64,000 nucleotides of DNA from Allacma fusca. Its lineage: Eukaryota > Arthropoda > Collembola > Symphypleona > Sminthuridae. Numbering within the stretch: position 1 is the first letter of the stretch; every line of letters begins with the position of its first letter. This document shows positions 45,793-57,047 of this stretch, piece by piece. A program made the translations under genes and the position numbers. Location of the stretch: contig OX359248.1 in the NCBI GenBank assembly GCA_947179485.1, forward strand, positions 56,306,386 through 56,370,385, written 5' to 3'. Below the pieces are notes generated by a model. It was not told the origin of the DNA, did no database searches, and saw only the letters and a list, made by a program, of their open reading frames with translations.

Positions 45793-46025
45793 TAGACATC
45801 ATTACTTACTCTTTACTCATAATTTTGTCTCTCATGATGTCCAGTACTTACTTTATACTTACTCACGGGCTTCATGGAAACTATCTTACTTACTCACTAC
45901 TCTCTCAAAATTTCGAGTCGGAGCGTAATACTTACTCTTTACTTACGTATTCGCAAAAATAACATAACTTACTCTTTACTTACTTTTGTTTGCGTATTCC
46001 TCAAGTAATACTTACTCATTTTTAA
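45793..46025. repeat. ACTTACTC / TTTACTTAC repeat cluster
   Basis: About 20 words of the type CTTACT, TTTACTTAC and ACTTACTCA. Similar words recur at 48105-48145 and 49415-49435, so this may be the left subterminal repeat of a large TIR element later filled by the LINE at 46175 and the element at 48161. No reliable TIR was found. Confidence 0.4.
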
Positions 46026-46161
46026 ATATAATCTACATTGTGATCATAGTGCATTTATTATTCCAGGGTTTTAACACATTCTTTCACACAAATGCACGAT
46101 TTTCTTAGTAGAAAATCAGTCTTTCAAATCTAACCAACCTTATTTTAAACAATTTCTACGA

Positions 46162-46174
46162 GCACGTCCTATAT
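46162..46174. repeat. 13-bp target-site duplication, left
   Basis: GCACGTCCTATAT, identical to 47724-47736. Confidence 0.85.
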
Positions 46175-47723
46175 ATTTTTTTTAATATATATTTATTTAT
46201 TCGGTCGATTTCTTGGCCGGGGCCCTTACAACCATTTTATAATTTACAAGCAATCATTTTAAGTACATGTGATATTATTCGGTAGTTCATGTGTAAAGAA
46301 AAAATTATATTAACCCTTCGTATGTATAATCTATGTATAATATATAGTTACAGGAATATGTTTTTACATCTCTTCGTTCATACATGCATAGCAAAATTCG
46401 CGCGTTTTCCATACTTGACACCAGAAAGTGTATAAATTCATACATTCCGTTTCTGTGATAGGGTTTCCAAATATTTTTATAATATAGTCGTTTCTATTAC
46501 ATCCCTGGTAAGTATATTTCTGGAGTAAATACCTTGCTGACTTATATTGTGGACAGACACATATAATGTGAAAAATATCTTCATCCTCATTTACATTACA
46601 TAATATACATGTTGTCGTATTTGCAGTACCTTTCCAGAATTTCCATATGCCTTACAATTTCATACCTTTCCCCATTACACAGACATTTGGGTGTCCCAAT
46701 TTTAAACTTTGAATTAGCTTTACAACGTTCCAGGAGAGTCCTAGGTTATAGTGCTCGCTTGGTCTTACATGGGTTTTTATTATCGAGAGCTGTTGTAGAT
46801 GTTGGTTTGCGTGCATGTTCTTTACATCCTCGTTCACGAGCCATTGTGCGTACTTGGCCACTACAGTATTGAAGTTATCATTAATATAATTGCAGCTCAG
46901 GTTTTCAAATTCATCTTTAAGGTTAGCTTCAATGAACATATTTTTCACTTGGTTCAACCAGTTTAGTTTGTTTCCCATATTTTTTCCACTTCAAGGTAGC
47001 AGGTTTTTGAGTTGGATGTTTCTGATTTGTTGAGCATTCTTTTGATCATTCTAAGAGTCGATTTGAAAATCATCAGCTTAATATTTGTACATCCCGCTTC
47101 TAATCTAAGTACATAAGCTGGTGTTAGGTTAGCTTCATGACATTCTAAGGAATTTATTCTGAAACATGACAATTTCGTCTATATAATAAAGAGCCCAGAT
47201 GGGTGCACAGTAGAGTAGTACCGAGCTAACTAGTGTTGTAAATAAGTTTAGATGTACAGTTATGTTTGTTGTTCTACTTTTGTAAGCGAGGGAAAACAGT
47301 GTGGCAAGTGCTTCGTTGGCTTTTCTGATATAGAGTTGTTTTGTTATCCTGAGAGAGCCATTATAGTGAAAGAGATCCTCTAAGTATGTATAAGTATCTA
47401 CCTTTTTAATTTCAGTATCTCCCCAGTACAGTTTATCATTTTTACATTTATTGTTTCCATTTCTGAATACGACCACTTTTGTTGTTTAAGGTTTACTGAC
47501 ATGTTGTTCTGTTCAAAGAACGATTTCAGAACCATAATTTGCTTTTGCAGCTCGCGCTTTGTTGTAGCCAGCAAAACCATATCGTCTGCATACATTAGTA
47601 TTAGAATTTCTTTCATTAACATTTTTATTCTAGTGATTCGGCTTAGTTCAAGTATTCTAACTATCTCGTCAATAAAAATATTGAAAAGAGGTGGAGATAT
47701 CGTTTCTCCCTGAAATACCCCGG
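46175..47723 (-). mobile_element. 5'-truncated LINE
   Basis: Bounded by a perfect 13-base duplication. The 5' end (47723) lies in the RT just before GVFQGE, almost the same place as the 5' end of the LINE at 29357. The 3' end has an AT-rich tail (AATAAATAAATATATATT on the sense strand, 46200-46178). Confidence 0.88.
46370..47723 (-). pseudogene. LINE ORF2 C-terminal half (frame-broken)
   Basis: Minus strand from 47723: PGVFQGETISPPLFNIFIDE, ILMYADDMVLLAT (catalytic aspartates, about 47600-47560), a VDTYTYLED block after a frame change, LLYCAPIWALYY, VLRLEAG, then a linker and a CCHC knuckle reading CNVNEDEDIFHIICVCP in another frame at about 46605-46555. At least three frame changes. The layout is the same as at 29357-30715, but much more decayed. 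Confidence 0.75.
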
Positions 47724-47736
47724 GCACGTCCTATAT
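47724..47736. repeat. 13-bp target-site duplication, right
   Basis: GCACGTCCTATAT, the partner of 46162-46174. Confidence 0.85.
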
Positions 47737-48160
47737 TAATCAATTTGGAAAATAGAAGTTCCGTAGTTCCAGTTGATGCTAAAGTAGGTTTTCACTTAAT
47801 ACATCTTGAGCTGGAACTGTTTCCTTCCTATCTAGTTCTTACAGAAATATTACTGTCCTCTTTCGCAAACCATGAATAAGTTACTTCAATGTTCATGTTT
47901 AGCCTTTAATGCAATTTAAGTAGGATCTTTATACGCTTTCTACCAAAATTACAATCACTCACATCTTTGGTAGTGTTGTCAACGATTCAAATTTAACGTC
48001 GCAATTGATGTAAAAAAGCATTGTTTGCCTTTGGTATTTATGTAAGTACCACCATAAGCCTTATTAAGTTATGTATATTGCCAGAGAACATTTTTTCTAT
48101 GGTAGTTACTCAATTAAAGAAGTGATTACTTACTCAATACCATGGATGCACGTACATATG
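47737..48160. other. No recognised gene
   Basis: AT-rich. A self-complementary patch, ATGGTAGTTACTCAA ... TTACTTACTCAATACCAT, lies at 48100-48145. Confidence 0.4.
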
Positions 48161-49370
48161 CACTAGTCCAGTCAAGTCTGATCTTTGTTTGTCGTGGTAT
48201 TGACTAGTCTAGTCAATTCACAATGATTTTCAAGAAATCCTAGTCAAGTCAATTCGAAGTCACTTTTTAAGTCGAAAATCCTAGTCAAGTCATTCTAGAC
48301 TCCTAGTCACTTGCATTTTGTGATCGCAGATGTACGTGTTTTTATATTATGTCTTATCATTCATTAGCTAAATCAATTCATGATCAAACCCTGAAAACAA
48401 TATCAAAGTAGTTCTTATTTTAACAGTTTAAACTGCGCAAGTGTGTATGAAGGAGATGTTCCATTTAATTGGAGGAATTAAATAAATATCTAGCATGAAT
48501 AACGAATTGAAACAAATTGTGAAATATTTGAATAATCGATGCACTAGAACGGTTAAAGCTCAGAAAACTAACGGTACAGTTTAGCTGATTGTGAGTCTGG
48601 TTAGGCGTTTCTAAATTAACCAATTCTGTGTACAATATTTGTTGCTGCAACTACGGTGGCTTAACAGAAGCTCTATGAGCGCAAGCAATGGCCGACAGCT
48701 CAGAGAATAGTCCAAATTTAGTCGCCTTGTCGGGATCTCCTCAAGATGTGATTTCATTAAGTTGTTTGTTTTCTACACTTCTTTGTGGGCGGGTTTTCTG
48801 GCGGAGCTTTACTTTTTAGAGTTTTTATTGTTCCTTTTTAAACGTTTTTTCACTACCTCAGATTTATTTTTGTATGACATTGTCACTGCATTAGCTTCGG
48901 CGTCAAACATTTGGGATATTTATGTACATCTGTATGTCTGGTGAGATTTCAGATGTTCGTCTGGACCTTGGGGGTTCATGTTTCACATTAATATTTTAAT
49001 AAAAATGAGCGTTTTTATTAAACTTCTTTAGACATACACGACGTATAGAGTACTGTTGCTGCCTTGCATGGAAATTGCTTATGGTTTGGAGTCTTTGTTA
49101 TTGTTAGAAGTTTTTCCATTTACTTCTAAAACTGCTTCATTGAATGATTTAGGCATCCTTTGAAGATATTACCAAATTGACTGGACTAGTTACTGTACAT
49201 TGTTCACCTAGTCAAGTCAAGTCAATCATTATAATTTCTAATGCAAGCCTAGTCTAGTCAAGTCAATTCTTCACAGTATTCGGCGCTTGCTAGTCAAGTC
49301 AAACTAGTCAACAAAAATTCTTAACTTAGTCACGTCTCCCATTTCCTAGTCAAGTCTGACTAGACTAGTG
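48161..49370. mobile_element. TIR element with CTAGTCAAGTCAA repeats
   Basis: Ends CACTAGTCCAGTCAAGTC (left) and the reverse complement of TGACTAGACTAGTG (right, CACTAGTCTAGTCA) agree over the first 14 bases but one. CTAGTCAAGTCAA words fill 48165-48310 and 49185-49370. No duplication is evident (TACATATG versus CAGCAGTG), so hAT membership is only by analogy. Length is 1210 bp. The middle has no recognisable coding relic. Confidence 0.55.
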
Positions 49371-51130
49371 CAGCAGTGCTCAATATTTACGTTTTGATAC
49401 GTTGAAGTTCGCCACACTTACTCATTACTTAGCCCGAGTGAGGATATTTGTTTGTGGAAGTGGGCGAATAATAAGAGTCTAATTCGATAAGTAGTCTGAA
49501 ATTTAGAATTGCACTGCAATTTTGCATAGTAAGTAATGGTATCCATATTTTTGCTAAATTTAATAATTAAATCTTCCATGAATTAAAACGTGGTTCATGT
49601 ACCATAAACACATAATGAACTAGGCAAACTGAACCCTTGCTAATTTTGGTGTCAGACTTACGTTAATTATTTCATAAGCTTTACATGTTTTGAGGGTGCA
49701 TAAGATCTAAACAAAAGGTTTAAACAAAAAACTGATTTTATTTAAATTAATTCGAATATTTAAACTGGCATAGTGACAGTTTAGACATTTAGAAATTAAT
49801 CCAGCCCTCCGCGCGGAAAATGTGAATTGCCCGGAAATACTTAAATTTTATTTATAATATTTTATCCTGAGCTAATTCTCGGGAAACCCACTCCTTTTAT
49901 TAAACGTACCCGAGCAAATGCACGTCTAATATTTTAAGGAAGAGTGGTTAAAATTAAATAGGATAGGATAGGTGCCCACACCTGCCAGACACGGCTTTTT
50001 ACTAAGGAAAATGTTTAAAAAAATTATATCCAAACTTACTTTAAACGATACAAAAAATCATCTTTGTAGCACGGGAACGTCCGAATGAAGTTTATCCCCA
50101 AAAACAAAAATAAAATTCAAACATATTTTCAAAATTACAAATTATTTTTAATGCCAAAAACTTCAAGTCACCAAGATTTTAATCCTGGCGCTGGATTGGT
50201 CTGGGTAGACAGGGATAGGTGGTTAGATATGGATACAGGTATGGTGGTTTAGGAGCGGGAAGAGGTATAAACTACCTAAATAGAGCCGTCCTTTCGGTCG
50301 GAAAACCGGGAGAATCCTCCGGGAGCAAGAACCAGAGGGTACAGAACTCGGAACCAACCGCTAAGGCTATGGATTGCAGAATGTTTTTTTCTGTGGAAAT
50401 CCATCGCCCTTTTATACTTTTGAAGGGGCCCAGGATTTCCACATGAGAAACATACGGTAAGGGTTTGTAACAATTGTTATTTTATTTTTAGCTCTTAAGT
50501 AGGTTGGGATTAGGATAAGGTAAGGGCTGTGAAAACAAATCATGTTTTTCAAGATTTAAAAGCCTGCTTTATCGTATTGGATGTTTATTTTTAATTGTGT
50601 ATAATTATTAAAATTTCTTTGTTTTATAATTTGAAACAGCGGTATAGCCACCGCCCCTGCGTCGGTGGTTTGCAGGGTGTCTATTAAAAAGAGTACGACG
50701 CATGCTAGTGTATTTACCGCTAGTCAAAGGTGGGCCTTTTCGTTACCCTGTCCAATAACCTGCCTAAATTATTAAAATCTTCAATGCCCCGTTATGGGCC
50801 TAGAATTTCAATTCAAGATTTACACCCCTATCCCTCAAGGTTGGTGGCGGCATGGTGCCTGCCTATAATCCTATATAAGCTACTAGCGTAAGGGACGGCA
50901 TGCCTAATAATTGCCCAAACCTAGAAGACATTACGTTACCCTACACCCCTAAATATATGTATGCAATACGCTTACACACATTTATGTAAGTACATGTGGG
51001 AATCGTTTTGCGGATGTAAAACAAACTACGGGAACTATAGTTCTATTTTAAAGTCGAAATCAAATAATTTAACACACTCTGGAATTAAGCTATTTTATTA
51101 CCGAAACTTGACGTTCTTTCTCCAAAATCG
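49371..51130. other. No recognised gene
   Basis: About 1.7 kb. A GC-richer patch at 50170-50460 and another at 50640-50940 carry no domain I recognise; the 65- to 75-codon frames there look accidental. Confidence 0.4.
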
Positions 51131-51269
51131 ACCATAACATTTATATTGATTTTGCATTATATACGATTTTTATGATACAGAGGGGGGGCGCATTGAAAGA
51201 TACAATGTTTTGTTCAATGTTTAGTGCTAAGTTCACGTTTGTGAATAAATTTAACATTTTTGTTACCCA

Positions 51270-52228
51270 TCTCTTTTTGATATGGTACGGAGGCGTCGTT
51301 TCCAGGACCCAATAAGTTCGGCACATTTTTCAGGCGTTACTTCGTTCCATACTTTGCCAAGTTGTTTCCATAGACCGTTCATCGTACAGACCTGCGTCCT
51401 TTGAAGAGTTTGCTTCTAGAATCCAAAGCCGAAGAAATCCATGGGACCAGCATCCTGTGACTTCGCGGGAATGTCGGTATTTTTGATTATGGTTATTTCG
51501 GTCTGGCTTGAATATCCTTGGCGTACTGCTCGGTCAATCCCGCTGTATGAGATTTTGTAGCATGATGATGAACAAACACCTTGGCCGAGTCCTCATAAAG
51601 CTGGGCGAAACCTTCCTCAAGTAAGGGTCTCAATACTTTGTCCATGTAGTATTGAGCGTTGACCTTGACTTTTGGGGGTACTTGGGTAAGCGGTAACAAA
51701 TCCCCGCCAGACATCGCTCCTACCACCATCATTGTTTCACCAAACTACTCGCGCTGCTCCAAGGACAAGGTTTCGGAGAGAATATCTTCATTCGTTTAGT
51801 TATTAGTACTCCGTTGCTGTCGTCCACAAAAACGAAACCTTCGTCCAAAATAAAAGCAAATTCGGATCTTCCCCTGCCAGATGCGTTCATAGAGCTGCCG
51901 GTAGTCGGTTTTCCAATTTTTCTTGTAGGTATCGGAGAGCCGTTGAACTTTTGTTTTCTTCCTCTTCTTGAGACCAATATCCTCGTACGTTACTCGCCGG
52001 AGAGTACTAGGAGATACTTGCAATTGAGGCCGTTTCTCTTTTGGATCTTGGGTTGACCTTCGAGATCATAAGGTCAACTGTTCGAATGACGGCTTTTGAC
52101 TTTACGTTTCGGTGGTACTGAAACTTTGGTGGTGGCAATCCTTCGGTGCAATGGTTCCGACGTATGACAATATTATTGATGCCATATATGGTCACTACTG
52201 TCAGGACATGGCCTTGACGCTGGAGCAC
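51270..52228 (-). pseudogene. Tc1/mariner-superfamily transposase (relic)
   Basis: Minus strand from about 52130: AVIRTVDLMISKVNPRSKRE (helix-turn-helix), SPSTLRRVTYEDIGLKKRKK (second helix-turn-helix), FAFILDEGFVFVDDSNGVL (first catalytic aspartate), VGAMSGGD, VKVNAQYYMDKVLRPLLEE, then VFVHHHATKSHTA, where the second catalytic aspartate of HHD or HQD is replaced by histidine, and AKSQDAGPMDFFGFG (third acidic position) followed by a stop. A tail resembling WKRRLRTISKR ends near 51275. Several frame changes are present. It looks like a maT- or mariner-type cut-and-paste transposase. No clear TIRs were found. Confidence 0.75.
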
Positions 52229-52339
52229 TGTTTTTATCTTTCTACATGACAGATTATGATCGGAAAATGCGTTTTATGGCACCTTCAACTTCGCGACTAA
52301 TTATAAGAAACATTTTTTTACTTAGCACAATGGAACTTG

Positions 52340-53606
52340 GCACACATTAAAAGGGCTCTATAATTAACTGTGCAAAATTCCATTGTGACAGGTCAATTAC
52401 GCGGGACATTATAGCGCGTGAGGGCTTGTATCTTTCAAAGCGCCCAACCTCTGTAATCCTGCTTAAGGTAGTTTTTTGTTTAATTGATAATATCACTATA
52501 TGTGTCTTATATCCGGGGTTGTAAGCAATTAGGTGCATGAGACATTTGAATGCGTGACTCCCAAATCACACGCTTTTTATATTCCAAGTTCGATTTTTGA
52601 AGTCAGTGTAGCCCACTGAAACATTTTTGACGCCAACATAGTTTGTGGAGACCTGCAAAACGTTTTAAATACAAAAATCAATAGACAAAAAGATCATTTT
52701 TGTAAATTGCCCGAAGTATTCCAGATGTTTACACTGAATATTTATGTATTTATTTTTAAAAGGCTTCACCTGGAATTATAGATTTAGGCGCAAATAATGA
52801 AAAGGCAGAAACAACATCAATATTTATACTAATTTGTAATATTTGAAGTACGCATGATAAGTAACTATTACGAGCGGAACATGTTTATCCAACGACTTAC
52901 CTCTATACGTTCTGGGTGTGTAATTTCAGGAAACCTAGGCTGTAGTCCCTAGTCCCGAGCAGCATTTTGGAGACCCTACCTAGATTTACATCTTAGCCTA
53001 TATTTATTTTGAGCCCTGGCCAAAATCCATGCATATATTTCTTATTTTGATAGCGACCCGCTTTTGCTGCTACTAATAATAAATGTATTGCTTGAAATGT
53101 TTTAAAATTTAACTGTCGTTAGGTATTTCATGATTTTTAATACACTTTATTTTTATTAAACATGTAGCGTTGCACGTTACAAAACTTCCTTAAATACACA
53201 ATTGCTCGTGTACGTTTCGTCAACTTTGCTCATCATTTCACCTAGCGCTGCACAAATAGCTGGTTGTGCAATCCTAGTAAAAATATATTGCCGAAAGGAA
53301 TTTTTTCAAATCGAATATTTGTTTACATGATGTCCATTTTTTCCTGAAATACAATTTAGTATCATAATAATCTAACATTATTGAACAATAAATATAAAAT
53401 TACTGTGCAGCATAAATTTGACTGTGTGAAAAATAGGCTTCAGTAAACAAATACCGTTGATAATTGTTAATTATCGTAGCAAAGCTTACGTCAAATTATA
53501 GTAACTATTAAGAAAATCTAAAGGCCTCTCTTCGCAAGATCCAAGGATGACCCCCTGTGAAAATGTCACCATCCTTGTCACTGTATAGTGTTTTAGAAGT
53601 ATTGGT
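52340..53606. other. No recognised gene
   Basis: AT-rich with no recognisable domain. Confidence 0.5.
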
Positions 53607-53614
53607 ATACATAC
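53607..53614. repeat. 8-bp target-site duplication, left
   Basis: ATACATAC, identical to 54232-54239. The repeat itself is simple (ATAC twice), so it is a little less decisive than usual. Confidence 0.75.
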
Positions 53615-54231
53615 TAGTGATGGCAAATGGCGATATGGCGACACGATATATCGAAAACATTGCCACAACGAGTGGCGATATTTAAGGCGATAAATCTCGC
53701 CAAGTTTATCGCTAATATCGGCTTATCGCTCAATTACTACGGTTAAATAGCTCACAACTTTTGTGCGAAAATGTGAATGTAATAATTACATACGCTTTAA
53801 AAAATGGTATAAACTTTAATTATTAAAGTTTCGTACCATGAATATTTCTTTTCGACCATTTTAAATGCAACCTTTGAGCATACCTACACTATTACTTACC
53901 ACATCGATCCTCATTCTTACATTATTAATGTGGTGGGTAGCAGGTATTCCGTATTAACGGTGAGCAGATTATATTTATACTTTTAAGTAGTCCTTTTAAT
54001 ATTCGTTTAAAATGAATAAAACTAAAAAACTAATTCGACCAAAAAGTATTCAGCCCACAAATATGGACAAAGTATTCACAACAGTAAATGTATTGAATAC
54101 AGTGGAAGGGCAGGGCGATGGGCTGCTGCTTGAAATTATTTTTTGAGGCGATATGCGATATATCGCCAAAACTGTTTTTGGTGATAGCGATATTTCCGAT
54201 ATGAGCAATGTGGCGATATTTGCCATCACTA
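53615..54231. mobile_element. hAT MITE with GGCGATAT repeats
   Basis: The left end TAGTGATGGCAAATGGCGAT and the right end (reverse complement TAGTGATGGCAAATATCGCC) are identical over 14 bases, with a perfect 8-base duplication. GGCGATA, GATATATCG and TATCGC words fill both ends (53637-53735 and 54145-54220). No coding relic. Length is 617 bp. Confidence 0.82.
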
Positions 54232-54239
54232 ATACATAC
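54232..54239. repeat. 8-bp target-site duplication, right
   Basis: ATACATAC, the partner of 53607-53614. Confidence 0.75.
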
Positions 54240-54924
54240 ATACTATTTAGCCAGTGTTGTGGTAATTTGTACTCGCTAACCTATACAGCGCGTTTAGGAG
54301 AATTTTGAGCCTACGACATCCCGCGAAAGTGTTTCTATGGGACGCATATAGTGATAGTGCTATCGGAAAGTCGTTGTGCCTTTTATCGAAAATCCCAACG
54401 AGTGTCCTGCAAGGCTGCGCCCATACGACCCTCTCCCATATGCCCTTTCCCATAAGAACATTCCCAACGGGACAATATTGGCCCCTGCTCCCCAGGTAGT
54501 TAAATATGGATGATTATTATATGCCTTATAAATTTTAAACAATTAATTACGGCAAAATAAGAGGTAGAAATCAAACTATTTCGAGTAATTCAAAAATTCT
54601 TTTATTGTCAATATTGGTATAAACAATACAACAAAAATTACAGTAAACTTACAAACGAATTACACTATAAGCTCCACAAAGGGGGAAACATGCGAACATC
54701 TTGTCGGGTACTCCACAGTCCATATAAAAATGGAAAGAATTGAAATGAATTAAAATTAAATTATTAGTTAAATTAATAATAAAAAGCTTGAAACATAAAA
54801 TAAATTTGATATGTAGCAACTTCAGTTACCATTTATAACGGGAATCAAGGGGATGTAACTATTGTGGACAACAATATTTTTCGGTAATTAAATATTTATT
54901 TAGTAGAATTTAACGGCTAATTAT
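54240..54924. other. No recognised gene
   Basis: The GC-richer patch at 54290-54500 has no recognisable domain. The rest is AT-rich. Confidence 0.45.
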
Positions 54925-54959
54925 TAGGAAGTTAGCGCACCCTTTAGATGAGGGAAACT

Positions 54960-54972
54960 TATAGAACTTATA
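54960..54972. repeat. 13-bp target-site duplication, left
   Basis: TATAGAACTTATA, identical to 56837-56849; bounds the inserted LINE. Confidence 0.75.
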
Positions 54973-55209
54973 CTCATATTCATATTTATTACGGATTTTT
55001 TTCGGGCGGCGCCCATATCATCCAAACATTGCAATTACATTTAGAAATTGAATTAATAATTAAAACTAAAACTATACCTATGAGTCCTTAGCCAAATAAA
55101 TGAGAAGGTCATTTCTGATTGAACAGTTGTGAATGAATTAAAAAATATCACATATGAAGTCCTTGGATGGGTTACTAAAAATTGATAGCAGATACCTCGG
55201 ACTTGTAAC

Positions 55210-55430
55210 TATTAATATTATATTTATTGAGGAGAGATTACCTGGGGAGGTCATACATAGGACAGCTAGTCAAAAGGTGTAACAGGTTATCCTCTTGCAG
55301 ACGATTGCAGGTGATGCAAGGGTCTGGGTAGGAGAATTTGAACTTTACTCTGGAAGTATATAAGGTACGCGAGTTCAGTCTGATGCTGGCAATTGATCTT
55401 AGGTATTGGAAGGGTATATTATTGGTTAAA
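55210..55430 (-). pseudogene. LINE ORF2 C-terminal zinc knuckle (relic)
   Basis: Minus strand: QYLRSIASIRLNSRTLYT, then PDPCITCNRLQEDNLLHLLT and SCP, the C-x2-C, H, C knuckle found in the other LINEs. It is joined to endonuclease sequence at about 55500, which places the deletion. Confidence 0.6.
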
Positions 55431-55535
55431 TAACATAAGTGGAGAAATGAGATTTAATGAACTTATAGTTACATTGTCCATGCTGCTTCTATTTTTGTGG
55501 AGATTTAGAAAATTTAAATCAGTGAAAAAGTTACT

Positions 55536-56030
55536 CTACACCACCCTTGCGTTCAGGTCCGCAATAATAAGCATACCCTCACCGGGGAATTGAGTAGATA
55601 TTTCGTCTATAACCTCATCCAGGCTTCTCAGAAACATGACGTTACCATAGTTTGGCTTTGCATAAAGAAAAAATAATATTAAGCATTTGTTTGTATCTCG
55701 ATTGCGTAAAACAAAGGTACTTAAAAAATCAATGTTATTCAAGTGTTTAAATACTGTAAATTTCTTATTAATAGAAATGAGCAAACCTCCACTTGGTCTC
55801 CCAACCTGACTTTGCCTAGACGTTGGGTTGACAAAAATATTGAATTTTTCAAGTATTGGTCTTTGGCGTTAAATTCGGGTTGTGTAAGCCAAGTGTCAGT
55901 TATGCACAGAATGTCAGCTTCTAAAAGGTTTACCATATCGTCCTTACATAAATTCAAAAATGTGTTAATACCGTTAGAGTTATAAAACATAATTCTACAT
56001 ATGTTGTTAACCGATACATGGCCGCCCACG
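55536..56030 (-). pseudogene. LINE APE endonuclease (relic)
   Basis: Two overlapping frames: CRIMFYNSNGINTFLNL, then DILCITDTWL (catalytic E changed to D, about 55905-55880), then, after a frame change, GEGMLIIADLNARV (about 55580-55545, the G-D-x-N motif with G changed to A). These replacements and the frame break show it is dead. Confidence 0.65.
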
Positions 56031-56039
56031 TCCTATTTT

Positions 56040-56790
56040 GAGGTTGAGATTGTTTGGATTTGAAGTTAGGGATGTGAGGGATCTTTACCAACATGGTCTC
56101 ATCCGATTCATAATGTTCCTCTACCCCTGGTAATGGTTTCACAATCTAATAGCGGTTCGCGTAGATAGAGCATAGGGTATTCTGATTCTTGAGTTCTTTA
56201 CGCTTTGACAGCAGGTGGGTCCGGATGCGTTGTTGCTAAACTGAAAGATCATCCCGTATGGAGACTCCGGAATCGTTTAGGGATCTACATTTAGATTTGA
56301 ACAGGATGAGATTTTTAAAATTCTTGAATTTCAACTTGTAAATTGTTGCTGAGTGATGAGGGTCCTGTACGTTGTGATTTGGGTTCGATTTGGTATCTAT
56401 TGTCTCTATAGTGAACCAGTTGGAAACTAAATTCGCATCTTGTGGGATTGGCCATAGTTTTACCACCAAATTTTCTGAAACGATTTTTCTGGGATCTTCA
56501 GTCCATTTGGGAGTGGGGCAGGTAGTCCTCTCACAATGAGATTACGAGAGCGGTCCTCTGATAGTGTAAATTTGTTTTTATTTTCAATATGAAACAGTTG
56601 TGCTCTAAGGACTGCGACCTCTTCTTCCTGTGAGGTCACTATTTGCTGAAGGTTTTCAGTGAGTTTACCCTGTATTTCTAGGTCCGTGCGAAGATCGTCG
56701 TATTTGGCTTCAAGAGCTTGGAATTTCACGTCAATTCGAGTGGCAAGAGAGGCGAGGGATGCTTCGATAGATTTAATATCAGAATATACA
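56040..56790 (-). pseudogene. LINE ORF1 (relic)
   Basis: Frames at 56729-56460 and 56469-56236 join to give a coiled-coil-like segment (EIQGKLTENLQQIV, EEEVAVLRAQLFHIE), then DRSRNLIVRGLP, matching RRNNLIISGLE of ORF1 at 37772-38485, and then FKSKCRSLNDSGVSIRDDL, matching the basic C-terminal domain. The last part at 56142-56040 is in another frame. Confidence 0.65.
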
Positions 56791-56836
56791 ATTAATAATT
56801 AATATATTATATAATATATTATATAATTAATATTAA

Positions 56837-56849
56837 TATAGAACTTATA
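56837..56849. repeat. 13-bp target-site duplication, right
   Basis: TATAGAACTTATA, the partner of 54960-54972. Confidence 0.75.
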
Positions 56850-57047
56850 AAGCGAAAGTGAGGTCACGTTTCGCTACTTTATAAGTTTACGGAATGGACG
56901 AAACTTATACAGCATTTCTATACGTTACATAAGTTATGGAAAGAGATGTCATGATCACGTGCGTAGCGAAAAGTGACGCCACTTTCGCTGTATAAGTTTT
57001 ATAAGTTCTATAAGTTTCCCTCATCTAAAGTGTGCGCTAACTCCCTA

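Larger units (their letters stand above)
54973..56836 (-). mobile_element. LINE with internal deletion, inside the TIR element
   Basis: Between the 13-base duplications. The minus strand holds ORF1, then endonuclease, then directly the C-terminal knuckle, so most of the RT is deleted. The 3' region (54985-55030) has the CGGGCGGCGCCCA text that also ends other LINEs here in similar form. The 5' end carries an AT-only palindromic stretch (56789-56836). Confidence 0.75.
54927..57045. mobile_element. TIR element (TA target) split by a LINE
   Basis: The left arm GGAAGTTAGCGCAC... (54927-54972) and the reverse complement of the right arm GGGAGTTAGCGCAC... (57045-57000) agree over about 46 bases with two mismatches; TA flanks both ends (54925-54926, 57046-57047). 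Without the LINE the element is about 255 bp and folds into a long hairpin (GCGAAAGTGAGGTCAC near 56852 against GTGACGCCACTTTCGC near 56980). No coding capacity. Confidence 0.78.

Noticed and set aside
49371..50940. GC-richer patches as possible exons
   Set aside because: No frame longer than about 75 codons, no recognisable domain and no consistent splice sites.
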